Part shown: piece by piece, positions 1-10,974 of the stretch | How the letters are laid out: each line of letters opens with the position of its first letter | Numbering within the stretch: position 1 is the first letter of the stretch | DNA from: Pictodentalium vernedei | Lineage: Eukaryota; Mollusca; Scaphopoda; Dentaliida; Dentaliidae | NCBI GenBank assembly: GCA_031216915.1 | Contig: CM062290.1 | Coordinates: forward strand, 257,400,291-257,464,290 | Direction: 5' to 3' | Length of the DNA: 64,000 nucleotides | The notes under the pieces: generated by a model | What the model saw: the letters and a program-made list of their open reading frames with translations, nothing else | Told to the model about the DNA's origin: nothing | Database searches by the model: none | Program-made: the position numbers and the translations under genes

Positions 1-1
1 A

Positions 2-151
2 ATCCTGAAAAGCGCAACAGAGAGGGACCTAAACAGTCTCCTCAAAATCAAGCTTAATACAGTGCAGGATATGTTAGATATGAACGGCAGTAAAGAGGTC
101 AATAGCCAACAAATGTTCACCAGTTTTGAAGATCTATGCCCACTCCGATAG
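2..151 (+). CDS. Possible C-terminal exon of an unknown gene, open at left edge
   Basis: The frame starting at base 2 is open from the window edge for 49 codons and ends at TAG 149-151. The peptide is hydrophilic and helix-prone, with ATERDLNSLLKIKL near its start and FEDLCPLR at its end. I recognise no domain. Length alone is weak evidence in AT-rich DNA, and no splice acceptor can be seen because the exon would begin outside the window. It could equally be the tail of a transposon frame. Confidence 0.22.
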   Translation: MLKSATERDLNSLLKIKLNTVQDMLDMNGSKEVNSQQMFTSFEDLCPLR

Positions 152-464
152 AGGAATGTGGAACGTCACAATATAACCACAGGTATCATAAGACGGGGGA
201 GGGGTAACTTTTTGGACAGTTATATCTGCAGATTGTACAGGCTTAAACAAATTTCCTACACGATGTCGCCCTTCTGAAACCCTGTATCTACACCATTCTT
301 TAAGTTCAAAAAACGCATTTATGATTGTGTAAAGCAAAAATGTTTCACTTTGATATATTTGTGAGTTGGCGGCTATCTTAGAAACAACCATATTAGTTGA
401 CTGTTTTCAAATGCATATGCATTTACATATGTAACTTTAAAGGTGTACCTATTGAGTTGTTTAA

Positions 465-701
465 CCCTTTACCCAACGTAACCGCCAAAAACGGCCAGCG
501 CTACTCTCAAAAATCGCCAATTAATTTTCATCATTTTTCCATTTTTTGTCCCAAAAAGATAAGTTACGACCCCTCGTTGGAACGAGCTCGTTCCAACGAG
601 GGGTCATAACCTATGTTTTTGAGACAAAAAAATGAAAACAAAATTAGCTATTCAAGAATTTTGTTTTGCAAGTGTCGTCTGCTTTTCATTTTAGGTAAAG
701 G
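465..701. mobile_element. Palindromic TTAA MITE, family P, copy 1
   Basis: The left flank is TTAA (461-464), followed by the terminal motif CCCTTTACCCAACG. The centre is a near-perfect hairpin built on GACCCCTCGTTGGAACGAG at about 568-607. The right end is degenerate, reading GGTAAAGG without a clean TTAA. Related copies lie at 20407, 26541, 32129, 61964 and 63557. No protein is encoded, so this is a non-autonomous element of the piggyBac/Kolobok target type. Confidence 0.75.
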
Positions 702-1405
702 TAAAGTAAACAAAAATGTGTCAATGGTGAGCACCTAAAATAGTCGAGAGTTCATCCCCAGTATTTTCTGTGTTCTTTTCATGGCTATGGAAGTTAGTGA
801 AGACTGCGAAGAAATTATTTCATTCTTTTCGAAGCGCGTTGAAACTGTTATCAGTATTTGCATTCTCGAAATATCCTTTGTCCTTCGTCATTTTGTTGTG
901 TAGTTCTCTATTCTTGTATTCGCTAATCCAAACAGCAAGTCTTTCGTGAGACAATATGATGTTTCACGAATGGAGTTCACGATATGCCCTCCGACACGAT
1001 GTGATCCTGGCTGTCGAAAGTGTCGTGAAACCCGAATAAACAAATAAATAAATAAATTCACGACTTGCCCCTCCTCATGCAATAGTGATTGATCTTGTCA
1101 ATAAAAACTCTTTGGACGTCACAAGTCGTATCTAAGCAAACATAATCAACAACGGGCAAATAGGTTTGCTTCCCGGCTGGTGGTCTATAAGCAGGGGAGG
1201 GGAAGGGGGTATTATGGACGCAACAAACGTAATGAATGTATCATGTCATTACAGAAAATTACAGAAATGCTTGTTTACATATACATTGAAAAACAATATG
1301 AATCACGCTTGAAGACACCTCCAGTGCAGCATACAATAAAATAAAAACATGCAAGAGCTTTTATCGTCCAATTGACCGATATATTTCCTCCAATTTTATT
1401 TTAAT
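702..1405. other. No recognisable feature
   Basis: AT-rich single-copy-looking DNA. The only frames are shorter than 70 codons and have no recognisable similarity. A short (AAAT)n tract lies near 1041-1058. Confidence 0.5.
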
Positions 1406-1407
1406 AA

Positions 1408-2020
1408 TATACCCATAGTAGATTGGTGTACCAAATGTTCGCCACGAGTGGTGAACATTAGGTTCACCAAGCTACTTTGGGTATATTTTATTTATACCAT
1501 GATCGTCATATTATTAAGAGTAGCTATTATTTTTTCTAGATTTTACTGAGCCCCAGACGTACATAGGAGCGAATCTGTTTTTGTTTACACGAGCATCAGT
1601 GGGCGGTACTTCTGCTGTCAATTTTATCGCCGAAAGGAAATAGAAAAAGAAACTGAGCCTTATTCGTTTTAATAACATAATAACTTACTATTTCGAGTTA
1701 TGCATGCTTTATTGACATGAGACAGTGCATATTTGTTAACTTTTGGCATCTTATGCGGTAAACCCATTTAAAAACGTAAGAAATAATTGCCACTTCCATT
1801 TCACTCTTCGCGAGGCGACGTGTGATACATTTAGACAAGTTTGCATTCAGGTCGACGTCACCAAAGGTCAACGGGGACGTAGTTTTACTGTAGGTGTATT
1901 TTTTTACTATTGCAATCCCATTGCTGGCGTGTTAATCACGGTTGGTGTGGGAAGCTAAAGTTTATGTCATAGGCATTTCATATATAGTAGAAGAGGTAAT
2001 CATGGTATAAATAGGTGTTT
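1408..2020 (+). repeat. About 600-bp dispersed element, family Q, copy 1
   Basis: This segment aligns over its whole length with the reverse complement of about 12330-12997. It starts TATACCCATAGTA, passes a short fold-back around GTGTACCAAATGTTC, and ends near GGTATAAATAGG. The 1743-1958 reading frame lies inside it. In the second copy the same frame has many replacements and a TGA, so I do not treat it as a gene. It may be an unclassified non-autonomous transposon. Confidence 0.6.
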
Positions 2021-2089
2021 TTTCGCTCCTTTTTGTGTCCGAAACGTAAACAATAGGAATGGCGTTCTTACAAACAAAACAAACGACAA

Positions 2090-2250
2090 CCCTTTCAGTC
2101 CCTAATGCTGCCCCGTGGCTGCATCTTTGAAGTGTTTTGAATTCCTGAAGCATATTTGAACATGGGTTGTTCTCATGAAATATTGTTTTTTATTAGTTCT
2201 GGTGTGAATGCGGTAGCATATTTTCAGGTATCATTCATGCCTGCTATCAG
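2090..2250 (+). repeat. Family C fragment
   Basis: It shares the order 'GAAGTGTTTTGAATTCCT ... GTTGTTCTCATGAAATATT ... TTCTGGTGTGAATGCGGTAGC' with the much longer copies at 34.0, 34.6, 39.2 and 45.4 kb. Both ends are lost. Confidence 0.5.
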
Positions 2251-3018
2251 CTTTGTGATTTGAAAGGAAATAGCGAAGCTATTTTGCGTGTTCTATACAC
2301 CAAAGCCTCTATTATATAGCACCTCAACTCAGAAGAGCTAAATTTGCGTCTCCCTTGTCCACCTGACGCTCTCGAAAATGTAAAGATGAAATGAATGTAA
2401 TGCACCTGGGGCACGCAGTGGCGTGTAATGAGACTGAAAAATCTCGTGACCCCGGCTGCAATATTTTATTGTATCCTTGAGATAAAAGGCGGCTATCTTT
2501 TACGGTCATCCCCAACTTATATCGCCACGAAATAAAATGGACTTTGGATATAGTTATCTCTCTTGAAATTTTTAGACGAGCGAGGAAGGTTCAATTAAGA
2601 AGCAAGTAATTGCTAAGGAAACCCATATGACATAAGTAGAAAATACTGTCAAGTATCCTTTTTTGTTTTTGTTTTTAACATACGAAACCAACTCTCGCTT
2701 ATCAAAAGTAACAAATGGAAAGTTAGCTTTTTACGGTCAATGACGAAGAGTGTCAGCCATGAAGAATACAAAATGCGTACAAACCTGTATGCCTTATTAA
2801 ACATCCACGTGAAGATCACTTCATCACCGCAGTTGTGTCGATCAACCTTGTTATACTCTGAGGATAAGTAGTTATCAATATCATTACCTATCACGATATC
2901 AGTTAATCAACGCCCACTATTGGAACCTATTTGACAGATAGTTGTTTTTTGTCAAGTACTGAATTCATCCATAGAGCTTTTTGTCTACTTTAAGCTTTTG
3001 AAAGAAAAAAATTGTATT

Positions 3019-3226
3019 AACCATTTGAACCCGAGATGCGCTTTTCCGGTCCGGGAACATGATACGCCATAAGTTTATTAAGTCGGATGGGTGCTATGTG
3101 CATGTGTGGGTAGACCAATCTAGGCTAAAAGTTGAAAATATTGATTGATCTGACCCCCGATAATAAATATGGACTCTTCCAACTGTTGTCACTGAACTGG
3201 CACGGAAGATACCACCAGGGTTCAAA
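3019..3226. mobile_element. TTAA MITE, family R, degenerate copy
   Basis: The left side reads TTAACCATTTGAACCCGAG and the right side GGGTTCAAAGGGGG, which is a degenerate form of the inverted ends seen cleanly at 14000-14230. The interior shares the 'GGGTAGACC' and 'TCTTCCAACTG' blocks with that copy in the opposite orientation. Confidence 0.45.
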
Positions 3227-3339
3227 GGGGGAACCTTGTAACCAATTAAAAAAACTAGGTCGGCATGTTAATAGAACAAATAGAGAGGTGTGAAGCAGGG
3301 CATATCGGACAAAATCTTAAATCTCAAATACCATGAAAA

Positions 3340-4250
3340 CTCAATAAAATTTGCAAAAAGTACACACGAAAATTAAGGATGCCTTGAAAAGAACAGAAAA
3401 ATACATACTTTTGAAACACATAATTGACGACAGGCATGTTTGGTTCCTGAAAACTTACTACAAAATTCGTATCAGAACTGAAAAGGTTATATTTCACGAG
3501 AACAACTTGGTGAAAGTTGCTCCAGAGATTCAAGAACAAAGTTAGGAATTCAAAACACTTTAAGATGCAGCGAATGTGCGGCGTTGCATGGAGTGTCAAT
3601 ACAGTCGGCATTTGTCGTGAAAAAAAGGACACCATGCCGAAATATCTGCATTTGTCGTGTGATCTCCCCAATTTGAGGAGAAAATGATTTCGCTACTCTA
3701 GAAAAATTGAACAAGTTTCATGGTACCTTGTAAGCAATATTCCAGCTCTCAAGTTTTCACATGATGACAGCCTGCAATGTGAAGGCCGTTGGTCTCATAA
3801 TATCGTTTAGAAGGTATCGTAGATCGGTGGTTTTTGGCCTCTGCACACCTTGATCGAAATGCAGATAAATACCACGCCGTTCTTTAAAAAAAGAAAGCCG
3901 ACAGGATTGACAGTTTGCCCTCCACAGTTCTACCGTAGCATTTTGAAGTGTTTTGAATTCCTAGCTTTGTCATTGTCTACCCGAAGCAAATTTGGCTGCA
4001 AGTTGTTCTCGTGAAATATTATTTTATTAGCAGATCTGGTGGGAATACAGTAACGTACTATCAGGAATCATTTACGTCCGTCATCATCTATGGGAGTCAA
4101 AACCATGTATTTTGTTGTGTTCAAAACACCACTGGTTGCCCGTGGATGGCCTTCATTTTGTTGTATAATTTGAGGGGGGGGGGGGAGGTAATTATTTTAG
4201 TTTTATGGAGTTCCGATTTCGGATATTCAAAGTAAATTCGTTCGTCATGA
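3340..4250. repeat. Two family C fragments in opposite orientation
   Basis: 3400-3560 carries the reverse form (GGTTCCTGAAAACTTACTAC ... TTTCACGAGAACAACTTGG ... AAGAACAAAG). 3930-4140 carries the forward form (TTTTGAATTCCTAGCTTTG ... GTTGTTCTCGTGAAATATT ... CACCACTGG). The reading frames over 3324-4390 on either strand are by-products of this repeat. A G-run at 4176-4187 is a homopolymer. Confidence 0.5.
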
Positions 4251-4802
4251 CTGACATAGCACCAGAAACAGTCCGTGTCTAAATGTTTGGGATAGAGAAA
4301 GGGAGAGAGTAAGGGGAAGGATATCTCGAGGATCTCAAGTATAATGAAGGGCCAGAAATAATCAATTGTTAAGGCCTTCACATACTCCAACTATGCGAAG
4401 AGTTTTATTCCCACTTTGCAACCTCGAAACTGTTTTGACTTCGCTTGGCACCAGAAAATGGTCGTTGACTAAATTTATGGCACCAAAATGTCTTTCACTG
4501 GCGAAGGAAACACATTGCAGCAGTAAAGGGTATGATTTAAGACGAAACAAAAAAGATGTGTTATAAATACTTTTTTTTCAATAAGGCAATACGGCGGTGG
4601 AAATTGTGTTGAGACAGACATTCAGTGTTAATTGTCAGTGAATGGTAATATAGCATTGTGGTTTCTTCTGTAAAACATTGTAGGTTGTCAACTTTTCAAA
4701 AAGGCCGTATTTATTTGGACAAATACTTAGCTCGCGACGGTATGATATTTATTTAATTAAATACTGCCTTTTGTGAAGACTCGCTTAATCTGTTATCACC
4801 TA

Positions 4803-5047
4803 CAGTACGTGGAGAGCGTATTATCATTAAATCACCCGCAGAGTGGAGATTCCACCCGAGCAATAATTGCAAATTTGTTGCAAAGCGTGAAAAGCACAAG
4901 CAAAGTTCCAGCCAATGGACCTCCGGGTTAAACCCGGAGGTCCATTGGTTGAAACATTGCTTGTGTTTTTTGTCCATATGTACAGAATTTGAAAATGATA
5001 ACCCCACTCCGCGGGTGATTTAGTTGCAATCCACTCTCCACGTACTG
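4803..5047. mobile_element. TA-flanked MITE, family M, copy 1
   Basis: TA dinucleotides (4801-4802 and 5048-5049) flank inverted ends beginning CAGTACGTGGAGAG. The core is a perfect palindrome, GACCTCCGGGTT and its complement, at about 4918-4942. Length is 245 bp. The TA target and CAGT ends are typical of a non-autonomous Tc1/mariner derivative. Related copies lie at 10716 and 25265. Confidence 0.85.
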
Positions 5048-5375
5048 TAAGTACAACTAGAGGAAAACGTACCGACATCATTCAGACCATTATTGAATCA
5101 GCAGAAGAGATATGACTTAGTTGACCGCACGTTTCGCCTACCGAGGACTTAGTCAGAACTTTCGCGTTAGGTTGAATTTTTTCCGTAACCAATTGTCAGT
5201 TCACTCGTGAAATAATTGCACTTAAGTTTTCAAAACTCTGTCAATTTATTGTATTAGACAGCGAAGTACACCCCCTCCCATTAGCATTTTGGCACAAAAA
5301 TATTCTTTTAGCACTAAAATATACAGAATGGCTAAGAATGTGGCACCAGACAGTTTCCTCCCAGCGTGAAGTTAT

Positions 5376-5590
5376 TTATTGTTAGTTATTTATTGGTTTT
5401 TAAGGTCACATACTTCTGCACAATGGCTAATCGTGACCACAACATGACGATAAATTCAAGGTCAATCAATCGTTTATGCCCCATGTTGCCTAATTCAGAG
5501 GACTTGCACCTCAAGCATTAGTGACAGGGTCTTAATATACCAAGACGACGGTGCTTGTTTAACACAGTAAAAAAGCACTGCCCAACTACT
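5376..5590 (-). repeat. SINE-like element (second body type)
   Basis: It begins with the complement of an (ATAA)n tail, followed by TTTAAGGTCACATACTTCTG, the same 3' tail as the tRNA-headed SINEs. The body after that (ATCAATCGTTTATGCC ... GAGGACTTGCACC) is different. Diverged relatives lie at 10545, 20165, 27010 and 29800. No clear pol III promoter remains. Confidence 0.45.
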
Positions 5591-7774
5591 CCGGGGGAGG
5601 GGGTCAGCGTGAAATCTGACAATCCCAAATGAGGACGCCAAAAAGTGAAGGGTGTTTGTTTACTGTGGCAAAAAAGCCCGGTTCATTAGTAAAATAGTAC
5701 TCAGTCACCAATGCGTGGTGTGGCTTTTCTCTAGAAAGTGCAACATGGGTATAAACGATTGACTAAACTTAATTTGACTTTACCTCCATGTTTCGATCGC
5801 AATCAGCCATTGTGCAGAAATATGTGACCTTGACCCAAGGTCCACTGACAATTATAAACCTCTTTTATATCGCTTTTGAACAATTGGCTTGGGTGTATTC
5901 TTCCTTGGGAATTCTACTGGCAGACTGCATTTTGGCATTCCAGGTGGCGCCTTCGTGCTCTCAAGGGACGATAAGTGGCCTTTTCGTCGACCACCTTTGT
6001 GATACCTGCCAGTTCTCTAATATTCTAGCATGCCTATTGATATTGGGTTCACGACGGAGATACACAGCACCGGTAGGACGTTGCATCGGTACAATTGAAA
6101 CGTGGATTCGAATCGAGGTTCTATTTGGTTTCGAACCTTTAACCCAATTTGATTCGAGATTAGATTCGTTTCGAAACATCGTGATTCGCCGGCTCCTGAA
6201 AACGAGATCTAATTAGCAAAGTCTGATTTTCAGAACCGTAGCTTTAGTAAATAATCGTGTAGCCCAATTGAGGCGAAATCAAGTAGTAAAGTACTGGTTG
6301 AAGTGGACGGTAGAAGAGTACTAGTAGGGGAGGGGATTGGTTCAGCAGACCTTGTCGGAATTAGGAGTGCCAGAGTATTTCCTACTGACCAGGCGCTGTT
6401 GTTGTATTCAACCCTCAGGATAATGACAGTATGTGACATAGCTGTACTGACAGGCTTGTAATATTAATTTTAAAAGTAGTTCCTGTTGGTGGTTACAATC
6501 GTAATAATGGTAAAGTAGTAGTGGGAGATGTGGAGATCGGTCCAATCTCGCCTGACCTCGGAAGTGACGTCATAGTCACGTGACCTCGTCACGTCATATT
6601 TGGTTGTTATGGTAGCTTACGTGAGCAGCCATCTTGTGACGTAATCACCAAAGTGATAGTGGTCTTAGTGCGGCGCGTGTTAGGGTGGCACGTGGTTGCA
6701 TCGTCTATTGTATATGCTGGAGGCCGCCATCTTGGTTTTTATGATAGCACATGGTTGCATTGTGATTCAAGGGCCTTAAATGGCTGGAGGTTCAGAGGTA
6801 GATTGAATAGGGGTAGTTTGCAGTTTGGATTTTCCTCGAATCCTCGCTTTCGTCGTAGAATTATCCAAATATTTATTTAGCTCGGAGTTTACACTAAATC
6901 TTGGATTTTTACCTGTTTATGTCGTATAGGACCACCCCGCCCCCAGAATCCTTTTTTCCAATAATAGGCGCGTTCGTTTGTATAAGAGTAACTTTATTGG
7001 TTTTACTGCCAACCCCGAGCTATGCTGTGGCTTATTCTTCTATTGCCTGACCTGTTTTGCCTGTTACTGACCCCTATTCTGACTATCCTAGCAAACTATC
7101 TACCTCCGCCCTCGACCAAGTCTTATAATTACTAGTCAGATTACTTCATTTCCCGTATTCCCATACCCATACAGAGTTATCTTCCCTGTGAATAACGCAG
7201 TCTTATTTGATTCCTACGGTCAAGAATCAAATGAGCGGGTACAGACATTGCTCGAATGGTTCGAATCTTATCGAGCAAATAAGCCATCGAGTAATTACTC
7301 GAACTAATGGCGCCTCTTATGACTCCAATGCTCGTGTGAGTATTGGGGAATAAATATGACGCGGTGATTTGGTACTGGATGATACCTTTCAGATGATACT
7401 TGTTGGAGGATATCTATCTGATATGTTGTCCACAACATACATTTTGACACTTCATAGGATTGTGATTGTCACTTTCTAGTCATGTTTGGATTAAAAAGAA
7501 ACACACCCGAATAGGTTTGGAGTAAATGCCACGTTATCGAGATATCCATTCTAGGAATAACAGTTAAAGTATCGGTTTGTGTCATGGCCGTGTGATTTGT
7601 CTCACAGCACTACACCTTGTGAGAAGTGGGGTGCAATTCTACCAGTCAAGGCCGCAAATACGTGGTACCTTTTCCCATTTACTGCGGAAAGGCAATCATA
7701 CATTTTTTTGTCACGCAAACAAAATCATCCAAGCCTTAAAAGAATAAATTGATAATCTAAATGGAGATCTAATA
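5591..7774. other. No gene recognised
   Basis: I see no coding region. The 142-codon frame at 5788-6216 has no recognisable domain and contains a run of low-complexity 'TTCGAATCGAG'-type repeats near 6105-6180. Around 6550-6740 a CCATCTTG-containing motif recurs twice at low similarity. Nothing else stands out. Confidence 0.45.
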
Positions 7775-8277
7775 TATTACTCCAAGTTTGCTAAGCAACA
7801 AGTATATCCAACTACCTGTTTTACGTTTTAGTTGAAATATTGTAATGAAAAGTGTATATATTGTTTATTTAATTCTATCTTTAATGATTTAAGTACACAA
7901 ATTAAGATTCTGTTTGTATTTGACATTATTTTTTAGCTTTTGAATACGATAACCGTGGAAAATGGATATTATTGGTAAAATAGGAAATTTTGCAGATTTG
8001 CCAAAAAGTTGACTGAGCGAACTGGTATGGGTTCAATATTGAGTATGAGACCCATTACTGTTAATTACAGCTTGACAATAATCAGGTTACTGATGGTCCT
8101 TTGTGGGATGTTGTTCCATTCTTGGACCATCATGGCACCAAGTTCCTGGACACTTCTTGGCTTGACTGGACGGGCTGAAATTGCAAGCTGCAAATCACTC
8201 CAGACATGTTCGATGGGATGGAGGTCAGGGGATCTTGCTGGCTAGTCCACAGGCCGTGCCCAAAGTATATTCATTAA

Positions 8278-9359
8278 CGCGTCAACCTCCGCCGAGTTCA
8301 ATCTTCAGTATGGTGTTCCCCAAGGGTCCATTCTGGGCCCTCTATTGTATGTGATTTATGTTCTTCCCTGGGTGATATCATCCGCAGCCATGGCCTACAA
8401 TTTCACTTTTATGCCGATGACACCCAGCTATACATCCATTTTAAACCGGATAATGAAGCGTTTGCATGTCATCGACTAGAGGAATGTGCGGCGGACATTA
8501 AAGACTAGATGACTAATAACTTTTTAAAGTTAAATGCCGACAAAACGGAGGTCATTTACATTGGCTTACCTCACCAATTCGGCAAAATTTCAAAACGTCC
8601 GTTATCAATAGAAGGAAATAGCATTATACCACCGGCTACCGTTCGTAACTTGGAATATTTCCTCGATGAGTCGTTGGCAGCTGACAGACACGTCCAGCAA
8701 GTCTGTCGTGCTGCATTCTACCATCTTAAAAATATCAGCAGGGTGCGAATGTTGATAGACAAACACACAACTGAACAATTAGACCACGCTTTTGTCACGA
8801 GTCGTCTTGATTATTGCAACTCACAGCTATACCGATGCAAAAAGGCGTCACGGGATAAGCTTCAACATATCCAAAATTGTGCTGCTAGGTGTGTAACTCG
8901 AAATAGGAAGTCGTGTCACATAACACCTATCCTAGCTGACCTCCACTGGCTTCCTGTCCAACAAAGAATTCAATATAAAATAATCCTTCCGACATATAAA
9001 TGTATAATTGACCTGGCACCATCATATCTCTCAGATCTGGTCACATACTACACACCTGCCAGAGACCTCCGTTCTTCGGACCGGTACACCTTGGTCCATC
9101 CTGTTTCAAAATTAGCATCCGCAGGTGACCGAGCCTTTTTGATCGTCGCCCCTAACCGCTGGACCCTTTTACCGAGTCACCCGAGACTACCACAGGAAAC
9201 TGAGTCATTCAAAGCGGCTTTGAAAAAGCATCTCTACAAATAAGCTTTCTGCACCAATATGTAGATAAGAAATCATTTCCCTTTTTTGTGTGTAAAGCCA
9301 GAGAGCACATTTTGTGGATTTTAGGCTGAAAATTATTATTATTATTATTATTATTATTA
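8278..9359 (+). mobile_element. 5'-truncated non-LTR retrotransposon (LINE), CR1/L2-like
   Basis: The insert starts inside the reverse transcriptase domain and ends in an (ATT)n tract at 9336-9359, a typical LINE 3' tail. It interrupts the Tc1-like transposase so that the coding pieces on either side continue each other. I could not define a clean target duplication. 5' truncation plus a simple 3' repeat is the usual result of target-primed reverse transcription. Confidence 0.8.
8310..9243 (+). pseudogene. LINE reverse transcriptase fragment
   Basis: GVPQGSILGPLLY (from about 8311) and FHFYADDTQLYIHF (about 8400-8445, the YADD catalytic motif) lie in different frames, so at least one indel separates them. 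An in-frame TAG at about 8506-8508 falls where relatives have Trp before MTNNFLKLNADKTE. From 8509 the frame is open for 244 codons and includes TSRLDYCNSQLY and LADLHWLPVQQRIQYKI, hallmarks of the RT C-terminal region of CR1/L2/Rex1-type elements, ending at TAA 9241-9243. The endonuclease and the first half of the RT are missing. The exact clade is not determined. Confidence 0.85.
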
Positions 9360-10544
9360 TACACTCAATCCCCTCCCACTGTCGGTACTCCCGGACAGCA
9401 TAGGCAACATGACGTGAGGACGGGCATTACCGTCAATCAGAATGAATCTATCACCCACTTCACCTGCATACAATCTGACGTGGGCATCCAGGACGTCATC
9501 AATATATACCGCTGTGCATTCAATGTACTACGGTCAAGGACACAGAGCTCTGTACGTCCATCCCAGCTGATGCCGCCCCAGACCATTATTGACCATCCAT
9601 CTTAGCGGTCATGTCCAGCAATGTTGGCTGCATGGAATCGCTCTCCTGGACTTCTTCATACCCTAGAACGCCTATCTGTGTAGCAGTACCTTGACTCATC
9701 TGTAAAACGGACAGGTCGCTAATCTTCTCTGATACATCCAACATGGCCCATGGCCCATTCATATCGTGCCTAGCGGTGGTTCTGGGACAGCGGAATGCGA
9801 ATACATGGTCTTCTCGATTGGATACCATCTTCGTGTAACCTTGCCGGATAGTCTGCGTCGAAACATTTACCCGGATGCATTCTGAAGGTCACTGCGAAGC
9901 TGAGTTGCTATTGCAAAGCGGTTCCTAAGGGCCTGAATGATCAAAAACCGGTCTTCAGCTGCAGATATTGCACTGTCTCTGCCACCACCATGCCGTCTTA
10001 CTGGTGTGCCACACTGCTGAAATCTTGCTCAGGCTCTGGGGATCAGCGCATGGTGCACACCGAGGGCTCAACCAACCTGACGATGCTTAACCCCTTGCTC
10101 CACCATTCCAATAATCCGCACATTTCTGCTTCAGACAAGTGTCTTCTTACATTTGGATTCGCCATATTCAATTATTAAATCACAAAGGTTTGTGTTGAAA
10201 TGAAGCCTGAATACCCTACACGTGTCATGTACATGTAGACAGTACACGAAAACATGAAAATCAAGGGGCACATGCTTTCCATGACTGTCACGAAAAGTTT
10301 GCCTGTCAAGAGAGCTAATGTAAACACTGGGGACCATCTCAATACATTCCTCAGTCAAATCCACCAAAAATATCGCAAATATGTCACAAGCATATTTCAC
10401 AATGATGTGTCAAAAGCTTAGCAAACTTTGAGTAGTATATTATTCGTCCAACTATATCCAGGAGAATTAGACACAGGTACCCGATTTGGGTTGTAGAGTG
10501 GCCAGTATATCAATTTGAGATGACGGCACGGTACATGTTAATCG

Positions 10545-10713
10545 TATATTTTTTTATTTATTGATGCTGAAGGTACCAAATTTCTACACAATGGCACAAC
10601 GTGACAAGAGCAAGGAGATGAAGTAAAGTTTGGTTAATCGTTCATACCTATATTGCCCATTTCAGAGGACTTTCACATCAAGCATTGTTGACTGGGCCCT
10701 ACTGTTTTACAAG
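10545..10713 (-). repeat. SINE-like fragment (second body type)
   Basis: It resembles 5376-5590: an AT-rich tail, 'GCACAATGGC', then 'CAGAGGACTTTCACATCAAGC' and 'ACTGGGCCC'. It abuts the TA-flanked MITE that follows. Confidence 0.4.
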
Positions 10714-10715
10714 TA

Positions 10716-10972
10716 CAGTACGTGGAGAGTGTATTATCACTAAATCGCCCACAGAGTGGAGATTCCACTCTAGCAATAATTGCAAATTTGTTGAAAAGCA
10801 TAACCATCACAAGCAAAGTTCCAGCCAAAGGACCTCCGGGTTAAACCCGGAGGTCAATTGACTGAAACATTGCTTGTGTTTTTTGTCCATACGTACAGAA
10901 TTTGAAAGTGATACTTTGGGTGAGAAATCCACTCCACAGGTGATTTAGTTACAATCCACTCTCCACGTACTG
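10716..10972. mobile_element. TA-flanked MITE, family M, copy 2
   Basis: Flanked by TA (10714-10715 and 10973-10974), with ends CAGTACGTGGAGAGTG and its complement. It has the same central palindrome as copy 1 and is 257 bp long. It aligns with copy 1 throughout in the same orientation. Confidence 0.85.
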
Positions 10973-10974
10973 TA

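Larger units (their letters stand above)
8065..10165 (-). pseudogene. Tc1-like transposase, degraded and split
   Basis: Reading from ATG at 10165 (minus), translation gives RRHLSEAEM at the N-terminus. Further frames give HGGGRDSA, then ALRNRFAIATQLRSDLQ and GVNVSTQTIR, the helix-turn-helix part of Tc1-like transposases. The catalytic region follows, with YIDDVLDAHVR and ILIDGNARPH (9400-9510) and, beyond the LINE, PARSPDLHPIEHVWSDL (about 8200-8250). The gene ends at TAA 8065-8067. There are several stops and frame changes, including TAG where the family has a Trp codon before PARSPDL. A full-length family member is about 340 residues. This copy cannot make a functional enzyme. Confidence 0.85.
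7775..10437 (-). mobile_element. Tc1-like DNA transposon, inactive, interrupted by a LINE
   Basis: Both ends carry the inverted motif TAYTACTCMAAGTTTGC (22 bp in total), each next to a TA (7773-7774 and 10438-10439). Between them, on the minus strand, is a degraded transposase gene. A LINE fragment of about 1.08 kb (about 8278-9359) sits inside that gene. Without the LINE the element would be about 1.6 kb, the usual size of a Tc1-type transposon. Confidence 0.82.

Noticed and set aside
1743-1958. 71-codon reading frame conserved in two copies
   Set aside because: The second copy has a stop and many replacements, so conservation follows from the repeat itself.
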